Origin: Accumulibacter sp.
Lineage (GTDB): Bacteria > Pseudomonadota > Gammaproteobacteria > Burkholderiales > Rhodocyclaceae
Reading direction: 5' to 3'
Assembly (NCBI RefSeq): GCF_029255285.1
Contig: NZ_JAPUVI010000073.1
Coordinates: forward strand, 30,503-94,502
Length of the DNA: 64,000 nucleotides
Position 1 is the first letter of the stretch; each line of letters opens with the position of its first letter. Made by a program: the position numbers and the translations under genes. The notes under the pieces are model-generated. The model was not told the origin of the DNA. It made no database searches and saw only the letters and a program-made list of their open reading frames with translations. Below, in pieces: positions 47,378-55,259 of this stretch.

Positions 47378-49042
47378 TCAAACGTGATAGCGCCGCTGGA
47401 CGACGCGGAAGCGGTTGGCGACGAAAGCCGAGTCGGCATAGCACGTCGTAGCGGCAGGATTGCCGCCCGTCGCATGGTAGTCCGAATAAGCCGCCGATTG
47501 GTTGACGTATACGCCACCGCTCAGATTGATCGACAGCGCCACCTGTGAGCGCCAAGTCGCGGCAGTCATCGCCTCGACGATCTCCGGCCTGGTCGAATAA
47601 AGGCCCACGGTCAGGGCGCCGTGCTCGCTCACCAGGCGCTCCGAAAGAGCGATGGCGCTGGCACTGTCGGCCACCCGCACGACGAAACTGATGGGCCCGA
47701 AACGTTCCTCCATGTACGACGCTTCGTTCGCCGCGTCGCATTTGAGAAGGACGGGCGTACGCACCTCAGCGGCCGGGAACTCTGCGTGCTCGATCTTGCG
47801 CGATGCCAGGACAACCTCGCCGAGCGCCGCCGCGCCCTCGATCCTGGCCAGCGTATCGGACGACTGGATCGCCCCGAGAACCGCCGTGGCGATCTCGGGT
47901 TTGGCCAACAATCCATCGATCGCCGCCCCCAGGTCGCTAGCCACCTGATCGAAGGTCTTGTGGCCCTGGTCGGTTTCGATGCCGCCGGCGGGAACGATGA
48001 TCGCTTGCGTCGTGGTACACATCTGGCCCGAGTAAAGCGCCAAGGTGAAAGCGAGATTCTTCAGCATTGCCTGATAGGCATCGGTGGACTCGATGACCAC
48101 GTTATTGACACCCGCCAGTTCGGCATAGACCTGCGCCTGCCGACAGTTGTCGATCAACCAGCGGCCAAAGCTGTTGCCGCCGGTGAAATCGACCAGCTTG
48201 ACAGCCGGGTGGGTCGCCAGCCGCTGCGTGCTGGCCCGTCCCGAGGTCACCGCGAGAGTGACCAGATTGGGATCGATGCCGTTCTCGGCCAGTACCTCGC
48301 GGATGATCGCCACCGTGATCGCGGCTGGCAGAATGGCATTGCTGTGCGGTTTGACGATCACCGCGTTGCCGGTGACCAGCGAAGCGAAAAGGCCAGGATA
48401 GGTGTTCCAGGTCGGAAAAGTACCGCAGCCGATGACCAGTGCGACGCCGCGCCCAACCACTTCGAAGTGCTTGCGCATCACCAGCGGCGGGTTCTTGCCC
48501 TGCGGTTTTTCCCAGACCGCCTCCTGCGGCACGAACGACATCTCCCGCCAGCCGTAGGCCACCGCTTCGAGGCCGCGATCCTGAGCGTGCGGTCCACCGG
48601 CCTGGAAGGCCATCATCCAGCCTTGCCCGGTGGTCAGCATGACCGCGTGGGCGATCTCGAAGCTACGTTGATTGAGCCGCTGCAAAGCTTCGAGGCAAAC
48701 GCCGGTGCGCCCGTCGGCGCCGATGCGCTGCCAGGCCGGCATCGCCGCGAGACCGGCGTCGAGCAAGGCTTGGGGATCGCATTCCGGATAGCTGATCGAC
48801 AGATCGACGCCGTAGGGCGAGTGCTCCGAAGCGACCGTCCCGGTTCGCCCAGGCTGACCCGTCAGCGGAAACTCGCCGCCACGCAGGGCGTCGATGGCTG
48901 CCTTGCCGTCCTGGAAAGCGGTCTCCCCATAGGCCTTCGGGCTCGGCATCTCGTTGTAGGGGGACCAGTACCCGCGCCTACCAATCGCTTCAAGTGCGGC
49001 ATTCAGGGTGTCGCGGTGCTTATCGAACAACGGGTGGGGCAT
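47378..49042 (-). CDS. paaN: Phenylacetate degradation aldehyde dehydrogenase PaaN
   Basis: The 554-residue aldehyde-dehydrogenase-fold protein matches PaaN: PHPLFDKHRDTLNAALEAI, GYWSPYNEMPSP, and the probable catalytic cysteine in YSGQMCTTTQAIIVP. PaaN-type proteins replace or accompany the dehydrogenase part of PaaZ, oxidising the ring-cleavage semialdehyde. The separate hydrolase domain of PaaZ is not present. The start at 49042 follows GGAGGAAGTT; the longer frame to 49231 lacks similarity and spans the promoter. It diverges from the diiron protein gene. Confidence 0.92.
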   Translation of the reverse strand: MPHPLFDKHRDTLNAALEAIGRRGYWSPYNEMPSPKAYGETAFQDGKAAIDALRGGEFPLTGQPGRTGTVASEHSPYGVDLSISYPECDPQALLDAGLAAMPAWQRIGADGRTGVCLEALQRLNQRSFEIAHAVMLTTGQGWMMAFQAGGPHAQDRGLEAVAYGWREMSFVPQEAVWEKPQGKNPPLVMRKHFEVVGRGVALVIGCGTFPTWNTYPGLFASLVTGNAVIVKPHSNAILPAAITVAIIREVLAENGIDPNLVTLAVTSGRASTQRLATHPAVKLVDFTGGNSFGRWLIDNCRQAQVYAELAGVNNVVIESTDAYQAMLKNLAFTLALYSGQMCTTTQAIIVPAGGIETDQGHKTFDQVASDLGAAIDGLLAKPEIATAVLGAIQSSDTLARIEGAAALGEVVLASRKIEHAEFPAAEVRTPVLLKCDAANEASYMEERFGPISFVVRVADSASAIALSERLVSEHGALTVGLYSTRPEIVEAMTAATWRSQVALSINLSGGVYVNQSAAYSDYHATGGNPAATTCYADSAFVANRFRVVQRRYHV

Positions 49043-49130
49043 AACTTCCTCCGCATGATTAGGACAGTACTTCTGTTCGGGCAAGACTTCCCGACCGGCG
49101 AAGCGGCCGAGCCATCCTGCTATGGTCGAG

Positions 49131-49170
49131 ACGATACAAACAACGTCGGAGACTGTCAACGCTATGTATC
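49131..49170 (-). promoter_or_regulatory. Predicted paaN promoter with flanking inverted repeat
   Basis: On the minus strand a consensus TTGACA (plus 49154-49159) and TATCGT (plus 49131-49136) are separated by 17 bp, with a start near 49125. GATACA (49133-49138) and TGTATC (49165-49170) form an inverted repeat across it, 32 bp centre to centre. A third GATACA is at 49337-49342 in the divergent promoter. A regulator may bind these, but none is identified. Confidence 0.6.
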
Positions 49171-49349
49171 CGGATTGGCCGGCGACCGCGGCCCGTCCCG
49201 AGGCCTCGCGACGACTTTCGAGAACGTCCAATTCCCCGACCTTATCAATACGATGGAGCCGCTGCTGGTGAGCGGAGAGAAGCCTGGCGGGTCGCCACAG
49301 GCGCTTCGTTCCCCGCGCCGCATTTGGCCGCTTTGCGATACAAGAAGGG

Positions 49350-49379
49350 TTGACAAACGCTCGACAGATGTAACATTAT
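49350..49379 (+). promoter_or_regulatory. Possible promoter of the diiron protein gene
   Basis: A perfect TTGACA (49350-49355) is followed by CATTAT (49374-49379) at 18 bp spacing, pointing right. The leader would be about 190 nt. The rest of this 531-bp divergent region shows no gene. Confidence 0.45.
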
Positions 49380-49573
49380 CTGCTCCAATCTGCGGTCCGG
49401 CAGACTGGCCATACGAGGTGTGACAACCTGCAGCGCCAGCTCTGGAGGCCGGTCCGGGTTTCCTGAAACCCCGACGCAGGAAGGCCTTGCTGCCGCCCGC
49501 ACGACCGACATACACCCGGCCTCACCACTACGGTGTGACGGGATCACGCAACCAACCTGAGAGGAAAGCATCG

Positions 49574-50599
49574 ATGTCGAGACACGAACGCCTGGCCGGG
49601 AAAATGGAACTCCCGACGGCCGCCGCGCAGCCCAACATTTTCCCATTGAGCTGGCACGCCCAAACCAAAAAAGTAGAGGACATCTGGGACGCGTCGCTGC
49701 GCGAAGCGTGGGATCCCAAGAAACTGCCTTGGAATACGCTCGACCTCTCCAAGTACTCGTGGGAACAGCGCGAGGCGATCGCCTACTGGTGGACCATTCT
49801 TTCCGTCTTCGACGCGTCGGCGCCACCCGTGTTTGCCGCCGCGCTGATCAAGACCTACGAGGCGCACGAGGAAGATGCGGTGCGGCGCTGTTTCTTCTCG
49901 GTGACGCGTGACGAACAGAACCATGAGCAGCTATGCGGCATGGCGATCACCAGATTGCTGGAGCATCCCGATCCGCTGACCTATGTGCCGAAAACGGAAA
50001 TCGGCCGAAAAGTCCAGAAGAACGCGCATTGGCTGTACTACAACGGCTCGCGTTACTGGGAGGGCTACAAGACGGCGGTACCCAAGTACAGCCTGGCGGT
50101 CCTCTTCAGCTCCTTCCTGATGGGCGAGATTGCGGCGGCGACGATCTTCCACCAAATGGCCGCCCAATGCACCGAACCGGTGTTCAAGGAAGCCTTCCGC
50201 AACGTCGGGCGCGACGAGGGCCGGCACATGGCGATCTGCATGTCGCTCATGGAACGTGACTATCCTAAGCTCGACGTGTCCGATCGGCCGCTCATCACCA
50301 AGCAGATCCGCGCCGGCTTCCTGTTCCTGTCCGGCGTTCTCTTCGAGCCGCCGGCAGATTTCTGGGATATTCCGGAAGACTTCATCGCCACGCAGCGCGA
50401 AGCCGAAGCCATCGCCCGTACGGCCGGTTTCCAGGTTCCCGAGTACGAAGCCAAGAAGGACAACTGGCGGAACGCGATGCTCAACCTCAAGGGCGTGCTC
50501 GACAAGTTCAACATTCCGTTCCCGGCGATTCCCGAGGTGGGGATCACCGGCGAGGAGATCCGGGACATCGACATGGAGGACATCATTCCCGTATTCTGA
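49574..50599 (+). CDS. R2-like ferritin-superfamily diiron protein, putative oxygenase component
   Basis: The 341-residue helical protein carries a diiron carboxylate ligand set in R2-like order. Aspartate 80 (VFDAS) or a nearby glutamate is first, then E114-x2-H117 (RDEQNHEQ), E185 (LMGEIAAAT) and E215-x2-H218 (RDEGRHMA). It is rich in tryptophan and tyrosine around the first helices. Its size and motif layout fit soluble diiron oxygenases and R2-type proteins, but I do not recognise it as PaaA, BoxB, a desaturase or true ribonucleotide reductase. The next gene encodes a ferredoxin-NAD(P)H reductase that could supply electrons. It diverges from paaN, suggesting a role on an aromatic or acyl-CoA substrate. 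The start at 49574 follows GAGAGGAAAG. Confidence 0.75.
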   Translation: MSRHERLAGKMELPTAAAQPNIFPLSWHAQTKKVEDIWDASLREAWDPKKLPWNTLDLSKYSWEQREAIAYWWTILSVFDASAPPVFAAALIKTYEAHEEDAVRRCFFSVTRDEQNHEQLCGMAITRLLEHPDPLTYVPKTEIGRKVQKNAHWLYYNGSRYWEGYKTAVPKYSLAVLFSSFLMGEIAAATIFHQMAAQCTEPVFKEAFRNVGRDEGRHMAICMSLMERDYPKLDVSDRPLITKQIRAGFLFLSGVLFEPPADFWDIPEDFIATQREAEAIARTAGFQVPEYEAKKDNWRNAMLNLKGVLDKFNIPFPAIPEVGITGEEIRDIDMEDIIPVF

Positions 50600-50677
50600 G
50601 GCCTCTCGGTGCCTCACTTAGCGTGGCGGCCAGGCGACTGGCCGCCACTCATGCATCCATGAAGCGCGGAACTTGAC

Positions 50678-51736
50678 ATGAAGCATATTCGTTTGCACCC
50701 GTCGGGACATGTTGTCGAATGCCAGGAGGGCAGCGCAGTCCTCGAAGCACTCGAGGCCGCCGGTTACGCCCTGCCCAATAACTGTCGTGCCGGCGCTTGC
50801 GGCGAATGCAAGGTCAAAGTGCTGAGCGGCACTTTCGACCAGGGCTTCGTCCTCGACATGGCGCTGTCGCAGCAGGAGCGCCACGAGGGCTTCGGGCTGA
50901 TGTGCATGGCCAAGCCCATTTCGGACGAAATCGTCATCGATTGGGGTACCGAGGATGCGCAGCCCAAGCTTTTTCCACCGCAGGAAAATCAGGCCTTCAT
51001 CGTCGTCGACCGGCAATGGCGCACGGCGCGTATTCTGGAACTGCGTTTTCGTCCGCTCGCCAAGCCGATGCGCTACTGGCCCGGGCAATACGTTCTGCTT
51101 GGCGACCCGGCAGCCGGCATTCCACCGCGCTCCTACTCGATAGCCAACGCGCCGCGCCCGGACGGTGAAATCTCGCTGCAGATCACGCGTGTCGACGCCG
51201 GTCTGACCAGCACCTGGGTACATGAGAATCTGACCGTCGGCCGCACGGTTTCACTGTCCGGGCCCTACGGTACCTTCATCGGCGACCCCTCGGTTGACGC
51301 GCCGGTGCTCTGCATCGCCGCCGGCTCGGGACTGGCGCCGGTACTCGCTTTGGCCGACGCGGCGTTGCGTCGCGGTTATAGCCAGCCCGTAACCCTGTTG
51401 TTTTCGGCGCGCACGACGGCCGATCTGTACGACTCGGGCTTGATGGCCTGGTGGCAGGCCAAGCACCCGGGTTTTCGCTATCTGTATACGCTTACCCGCG
51501 AAGCCCACGACGGTCTGTGTGGACGGATTCCAGAGATCCTCCCTAGCCTGTTCAAGGATCTGTCCGAGTTTTGCATATTCGTCGCCGGCAGCCCGGAATT
51601 CGTGGACGACTGCGTACGCGCCGTGAAGCTGCTTGGCGCTCGCGCCAAGATGATTCACAGCGAGGGCTACTTCCGGCAACAACGACCCCTCGTGCCACCC
51701 GCCAGCCAAATGATCTCACCGCCCGAACGCGGGTAG
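50678..51736 (+). CDS. Ferredoxin-NAD(P)H oxidoreductase, electron-transfer component
   Basis: The 352-residue protein has an N-terminal plant-type [2Fe-2S] domain (CRAGACGECKVKVLSG with a fourth cysteine in GLMCMAKP). An FAD-binding domain (RSYSIANAP) and an NAD-binding domain (CIAAGSGLAPVLALADAA, FVAGSPEFVDDC) follow. The ferredoxin-first order matches reductases of soluble methane, phenol and benzoate oxygenases; PaaE has ferredoxin last. It is 78 bp after the diiron gene on the same strand, so the pair probably works as a two-component system. The last 25 residues (FRQQRPLVPPASQM) are a short tail outside the reductase fold. Confidence 0.88.
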   Translation: MKHIRLHPSGHVVECQEGSAVLEALEAAGYALPNNCRAGACGECKVKVLSGTFDQGFVLDMALSQQERHEGFGLMCMAKPISDEIVIDWGTEDAQPKLFPPQENQAFIVVDRQWRTARILELRFRPLAKPMRYWPGQYVLLGDPAAGIPPRSYSIANAPRPDGEISLQITRVDAGLTSTWVHENLTVGRTVSLSGPYGTFIGDPSVDAPVLCIAAGSGLAPVLALADAALRRGYSQPVTLLFSARTTADLYDSGLMAWWQAKHPGFRYLYTLTREAHDGLCGRIPEILPSLFKDLSEFCIFVAGSPEFVDDCVRAVKLLGARAKMIHSEGYFRQQRPLVPPASQMISPPERG

Positions 51737-52046
51737 CGAGTGATCGACAGACGCCGTGTGCTAAGCCTGCCCCTGCCGTGGGACTCCCGGTGGGGTGGCA
51801 GGCGACCGACCAACCGGCCGGCCGCCCCTTGGTGCGCGCCTTTCTACGCCCTAGCCGGCGCCCCGTGGCGCTTGCGTCATCCCGCGCGGCAAGGCGATAC
51901 TCTCTTCGGCTAGCGAACACGCTGGCGGCAACCAGGAGGTGCCTATGTAAAGATCTTGTTTGCGTGCGTACCAAACGGCATCGCTGCGAGATGCCGATAA
52001 GTTGTAGATCAACACCTAAAAAATGCGAAGAGGAGATGAGGATTAA
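51737..52046. other. Intergenic leader of yjcH-actP with start-stop element and hairpin
   Basis: This 310-bp region has no gene. A near-perfect ribosome site AGGAGGT (51934-51940) sits in front of ATG-TAA (51945-51950), a minimal start-stop. Downstream, CGGCATC (51976-51982) and GATGCCG (51990-51996) form a 7-bp hairpin. The true yjcH start has its own site (GAGGAG). Whether the start-stop is transcribed is unknown. Confidence 0.4.
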
Positions 52047-52358
52047 ATGTCAACAGATTTTTCTCAGCGGGTTCGCAACCACCCCAAATACCCGGAACTG
52101 GTGAATCGGCGTAAACGTCTGGCCTGGACCCTGACCGGTAGCACTCTGGGAGTCTTTTTCACTTTCGTACTGGTGATCGCCTTCAGCCCCCAATGGTTGG
52201 CGATTCCGATTTCCAGTTCCGGCGTCACCACCGTCGCCGTTCCGATCGGCGTCGCGATGATCGTGTTCTTCTGGCTTTCGACGGGTCTGTATGTCCGCCG
52301 GGCGACACGCGACTTCGACGGTCTGACCGAAGAAATCCTACGGGAGGCGGCCAAATGA
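52047..52358 (+). CDS. yjcH: DUF485 small membrane protein YjcH
   Basis: The 103-residue protein has two membrane helices (LTGSTLGVFFTFVLVIAF and VAVPIGVAMIVFFWLSTGLYV) and the DUF485 start RVRNHPKYPELVNRRKRLAW. It is co-encoded with acetate permeases, and its stop overlaps the actP start (ATGA). It may assist assembly or activity of ActP; the mechanism is not established. Confidence 0.93.
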   Translation: MSTDFSQRVRNHPKYPELVNRRKRLAWTLTGSTLGVFFTFVLVIAFSPQWLAIPISSSGVTTVAVPIGVAMIVFFWLSTGLYVRRATRDFDGLTEEILREAAK

Positions 52359-53998
52359 ATTCCTTCATTCTGAAAATGCTTCTCGCGGCCACGGCCTTCG
52401 GTCTGCTCAACCCAGCCCTTGCCGCCGAGGTCAAGACTCAGGCCGCCAACTTGCCGGCGATCATGATGTTCGTCTTCTTTGTCCTGGTCACCCTGGGCAT
52501 TACCTATTGGGCGGCCAAACGGACCAAGACGGCGAGCGACTACTACGCGGCCGGCGGGGGCATCACCGGCACACAGAACGGGCTGGCGATTGCCGGCGAC
52601 CTGCTCTCGGCGGCGACCCTGCTCGGCATCAGCAGCCTCATCTTCGCCAAGGGCTACGACGGCTTCCTCTACTGTCTGTGCCTGATCGTCGCCTTTCCGA
52701 TGATTCTGTTCATCATGGCCGAACGCCTGCGCAACCTCGGGCGCTACACCGTCGCCGACGTCATGTCGTTCCGGCTTGCGCAGCGACCGGTGCGAACGAT
52801 GACCGCCATCAGCTCGCTGACCGTGGTCATCTTCTATCTCATCGCCCAGATGGTCGGCGCCGGGCAGGTCATCAAGCTGCTGTTCGGCATCGAGTACTGG
52901 GTCGCGGTCGTCGCGGTAGGCGTCCTGATGGTGATCTACGTCACTTTCGGCGGCATGATCGCCACCACTTGGGTGCAAATCGTCAAGGCGGTGCTCCTGG
53001 TGGCCGGCGGTACGCTGGTCGCGATGCTCGCTTTCGTCAAGTTCGGCCTGAGCTTCGAAGCGCTGGCCGCGAAAGCGGTCTCCGTGCACAAGGACGGAAT
53101 CAAGATTCTGGCGCCCGGCGTGATGTTCGCTGACCCCGTTTCGGCCGTTTCGCTAGCCTTGGGAATGGTTTTTGGCACCGCTGGTCTGCCGCACATCCTG
53201 ATGCGTTTCTTCACTGTTCCCAATTCGGTCGAGTCGCGCAAGAGCGTCTTCGTCGCCACCGGCGTCATGGGCTTCTTCTTCCTCATGATCGGCCTCATCG
53301 GGTTGTCGGCCGTCGTCCTCGTCGGTACGGATCCGCAGTACTTCGAGGGCGGAACGATCGGCGGCAAACTGCTCGGCGGCGGCAACATGCCGGCCATGCA
53401 CCTGGCGCACGCGGTGGGCGGCAACCTGCTGCTCGGCTTCATGGCCGCTGTGGCCTTCGCGACCATCCTGGCCGTCGTTTCGGGCCTCGCGCTGGCGGGA
53501 GCATCGGCGATCTCGCACGACATCTATGCCAACGCGATCAAGCGAGGGACGGCCACGGAAGCCGACGAGATCCGCGTCTCCAAGACGGCGTCTCTTGGCC
53601 TCGGCGTGTTGGCGGTTGCCCTCGGCATCATGTTCGAAAAGCACAACCTGGCCTTCCTTTCCGGCCTGACACTCGGCATCGCCGCTTCGGCCAGTTTCCC
53701 GATGCTGATCCTGTCGATGTACTGGCGAGGGCTGACGACGCGAGGCGCGGTGCTCGGTGGACTGATCGGGCTCGTCTCGGCGCTCGCCTTCGTGATCTTT
53801 TCGAAGGCCGTCTGGGTAACTGTCCTGGGCTACCCGAAGCCGCTCTTTCCGTATGAACAGCCGGCGCTCTTCTCGATGCCGCTGGCCTTCATCACCGCCT
53901 GGCTGGTTTCGATCATGGACAACAGCCCACAGGCGCAGCAGGACCGCGCCACGTTCGACGATCAGGACGTGATGGCGGAGACGGGCTACGCCAGATAG
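52355..53998 (+). CDS. actP: Cation/acetate symporter ActP
   Basis: The 547-residue sodium:solute symporter has about 13 membrane helices after a cleavable-looking N-terminus (MLLAATAFGLLNPALAAE). Family stretches include TASDYYAAGGGITGTQNGLAIAGD, GTAGLPHILMRFFTVP and GLALAGASAISHDIYAN. It takes up acetate and other short acids. Acetate uptake would feed PHA synthesis encoded elsewhere in the window. The start overlaps the yjcH stop. Confidence 0.93.
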   Translation: MNSFILKMLLAATAFGLLNPALAAEVKTQAANLPAIMMFVFFVLVTLGITYWAAKRTKTASDYYAAGGGITGTQNGLAIAGDLLSAATLLGISSLIFAKGYDGFLYCLCLIVAFPMILFIMAERLRNLGRYTVADVMSFRLAQRPVRTMTAISSLTVVIFYLIAQMVGAGQVIKLLFGIEYWVAVVAVGVLMVIYVTFGGMIATTWVQIVKAVLLVAGGTLVAMLAFVKFGLSFEALAAKAVSVHKDGIKILAPGVMFADPVSAVSLALGMVFGTAGLPHILMRFFTVPNSVESRKSVFVATGVMGFFFLMIGLIGLSAVVLVGTDPQYFEGGTIGGKLLGGGNMPAMHLAHAVGGNLLLGFMAAVAFATILAVVSGLALAGASAISHDIYANAIKRGTATEADEIRVSKTASLGLGVLAVALGIMFEKHNLAFLSGLTLGIAASASFPMLILSMYWRGLTTRGAVLGGLIGLVSALAFVIFSKAVWVTVLGYPKPLFPYEQPALFSMPLAFITAWLVSIMDNSPQAQQDRATFDDQDVMAETGYAR

Positions 53999-54019
53999 GC
54001 GTCACCGTTCGCCAGAAGA

Positions 54020-54053
54020 GGGCATGCCGGCCTGGCCGGCGTGCCCTTTTTTT
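54020..54053 (+). terminator. Rho-independent terminator of yjcH-actP
   Basis: GGGCATGCCGGC (54020-54031) and GCCGGCGTGCCC (54035-54046) form a 12-bp stem with one G-T pair and a 3-nt loop, followed by seven T's. It lies 21 bp after the actP stop. Confidence 0.93.
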
Positions 54054-54205
54054 GTCCTTCTCACCCAGCGCCTGAGCAAGCGGCGGCGGAGACGGAAAGC
54101 AGTCGACGAAAGCGTCGTCTAGGCTTCCCTTTCTCCCACCTGCCGACTACTATCGCCGCAGGGCCGCAGGCTTTGCGCCGATAGGCGATCGGGCGAGGCA
54201 AATCG

Positions 54206-54768
54206 GATCGTCGAGGTCGAACAAATGAAAACCCGCCGGCGGCCGCGGTGCAAGACGAGGCGCCTCGCCTCTTCGTCAGCCAGCGTGCCGCCAGTCTGCT
54301 GATCTTCGATGGCGTGCCGGTGCTGGCTCCAGTCGCCGGAACTTCGCTGAGCTATGCCGTCAACACCAACTGGAGCGTCTTCTTCGACGGTGACAGCGGC
54401 GGCTGGCTGCGCGCTTACGACGCCAACGGACCGTGGGCGCCTGCCGGAACCCTGCCGGCCCCTTCGCAGCATTTCCGTACGACGTAAACTTCGCCGATAT
54501 CCGCCGGACCGCTTTACCCGTACACTGACGTGCGAGTCTACGCTTCGACACCGGAAAACGTGACTTTCGGCTTCACGATAGCCTACGTCTGTGCCGGGGT
54601 GATCGTCTACGGCACCGGCTACGACTATCCGCCGGTAGTCTAACCGGGCGTCGTGCCGATCTACTACCCCTATCCGGCAAGCTGCGGCGGCGAGGGCGGT
54701 TTCGGCGGGGGGGCTTCGGTGGCGGCCGGTTCCGGCGCTGAGCGCCGGGCGGGTCGAGTGACGCGGCA
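54206..54768 (+). pseudogene. Decayed cell-surface/lipoprotein-type gene fragment
   Basis: One plus-strand frame encodes APRLFVSQRAASLLIFDGVP, LAPVAGTSLSYAVNTNW, then RVYASTPENVTFGFTIAYV, IVYGTGYDYPPVV and IYYPYP. These resemble a recurrent family of large exported proteins with V-F-V-S, G-T-x-L-x-x-x-x-N-T and V-Y-G-T-G-Y-Y-Y-P-P motifs. The frame is interrupted by TAA at 54485-54487 and TAA at 54641-54643. It has no proper start and lacks the large middle part of such proteins. It ends in a glycine-rich run (CGGEGGFGGGASV). I read it as a nonfunctional remnant. Family identity is from memory of these motifs; the function of the intact family is not known to me. Confidence 0.6.
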
Positions 54769-54789
54769 ATGGATTGGAGGTGGTACGTT

Positions 54790-55251
54790 GTGAAAACACT
54801 ATCGAACTTGCGCAACAGCTTCCTGCTCGGCAGCGTGCTGCTGGCGATGAGCGGCGTCGTCGAGGCGCAGGCGCTGTTTCTCACCCGCAAGGTCATCGGG
54901 CGCATCGAGCAGATGTCGCAGTCGGCGCCGAGCGGCGGCGTCTCCTACGACACCGCCGCAGTGATCGTCGAAGTCGCGCCGGACAAGGTGTTCGAAACCA
55001 TCAAGCGGCTCTTGGCGCAGAACTCCGAAGTCCGGGTAACGCGCAGCGATGAGGCCAGACGATTGGTCGAGTTCACCGACGGCACACGGATCGGCGGCAT
55101 CCAGGTCAATCCGCTCGACGAGCACATGTCGCAACTGTTGGTGTCGACCGCACATCCTGGCAACACGATGTCGAGCACGCCGACCATCGTGACGCGAATA
55201 CTCGCGGTGTGCCGCGAACTGAACGTCGTTTGCCAGCCCGGGCAGCCCTGA
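54790..55251 (+). CDS. Small exported protein of unknown function
   Basis: The 153-residue protein has a Sec-type signal (LRNSFLLGSVLLAMSGVVEAQA). A compact domain follows: VSYDTAAVIVEVAPDKVFETI, RVTRSDEARRLVEFTDGTRI, then VCRELNVVCQ with two cysteines that could form a disulfide. The pattern resembles periplasmic proteins often found in betaproteobacteria, but I cannot name a family. The GTG start at 54790 is favoured by GGAGGT eight bases upstream; an ATG at 54769 lacks such a site. It lies between a decayed surface gene and cusS, converging with the latter. Confidence 0.75.
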   Translation: MKTLSNLRNSFLLGSVLLAMSGVVEAQALFLTRKVIGRIEQMSQSAPSGGVSYDTAAVIVEVAPDKVFETIKRLLAQNSEVRVTRSDEARRLVEFTDGTRIGGIQVNPLDEHMSQLLVSTAHPGNTMSSTPTIVTRILAVCRELNVVCQPGQP

Positions 55252-55259
55252 GCGGACGC

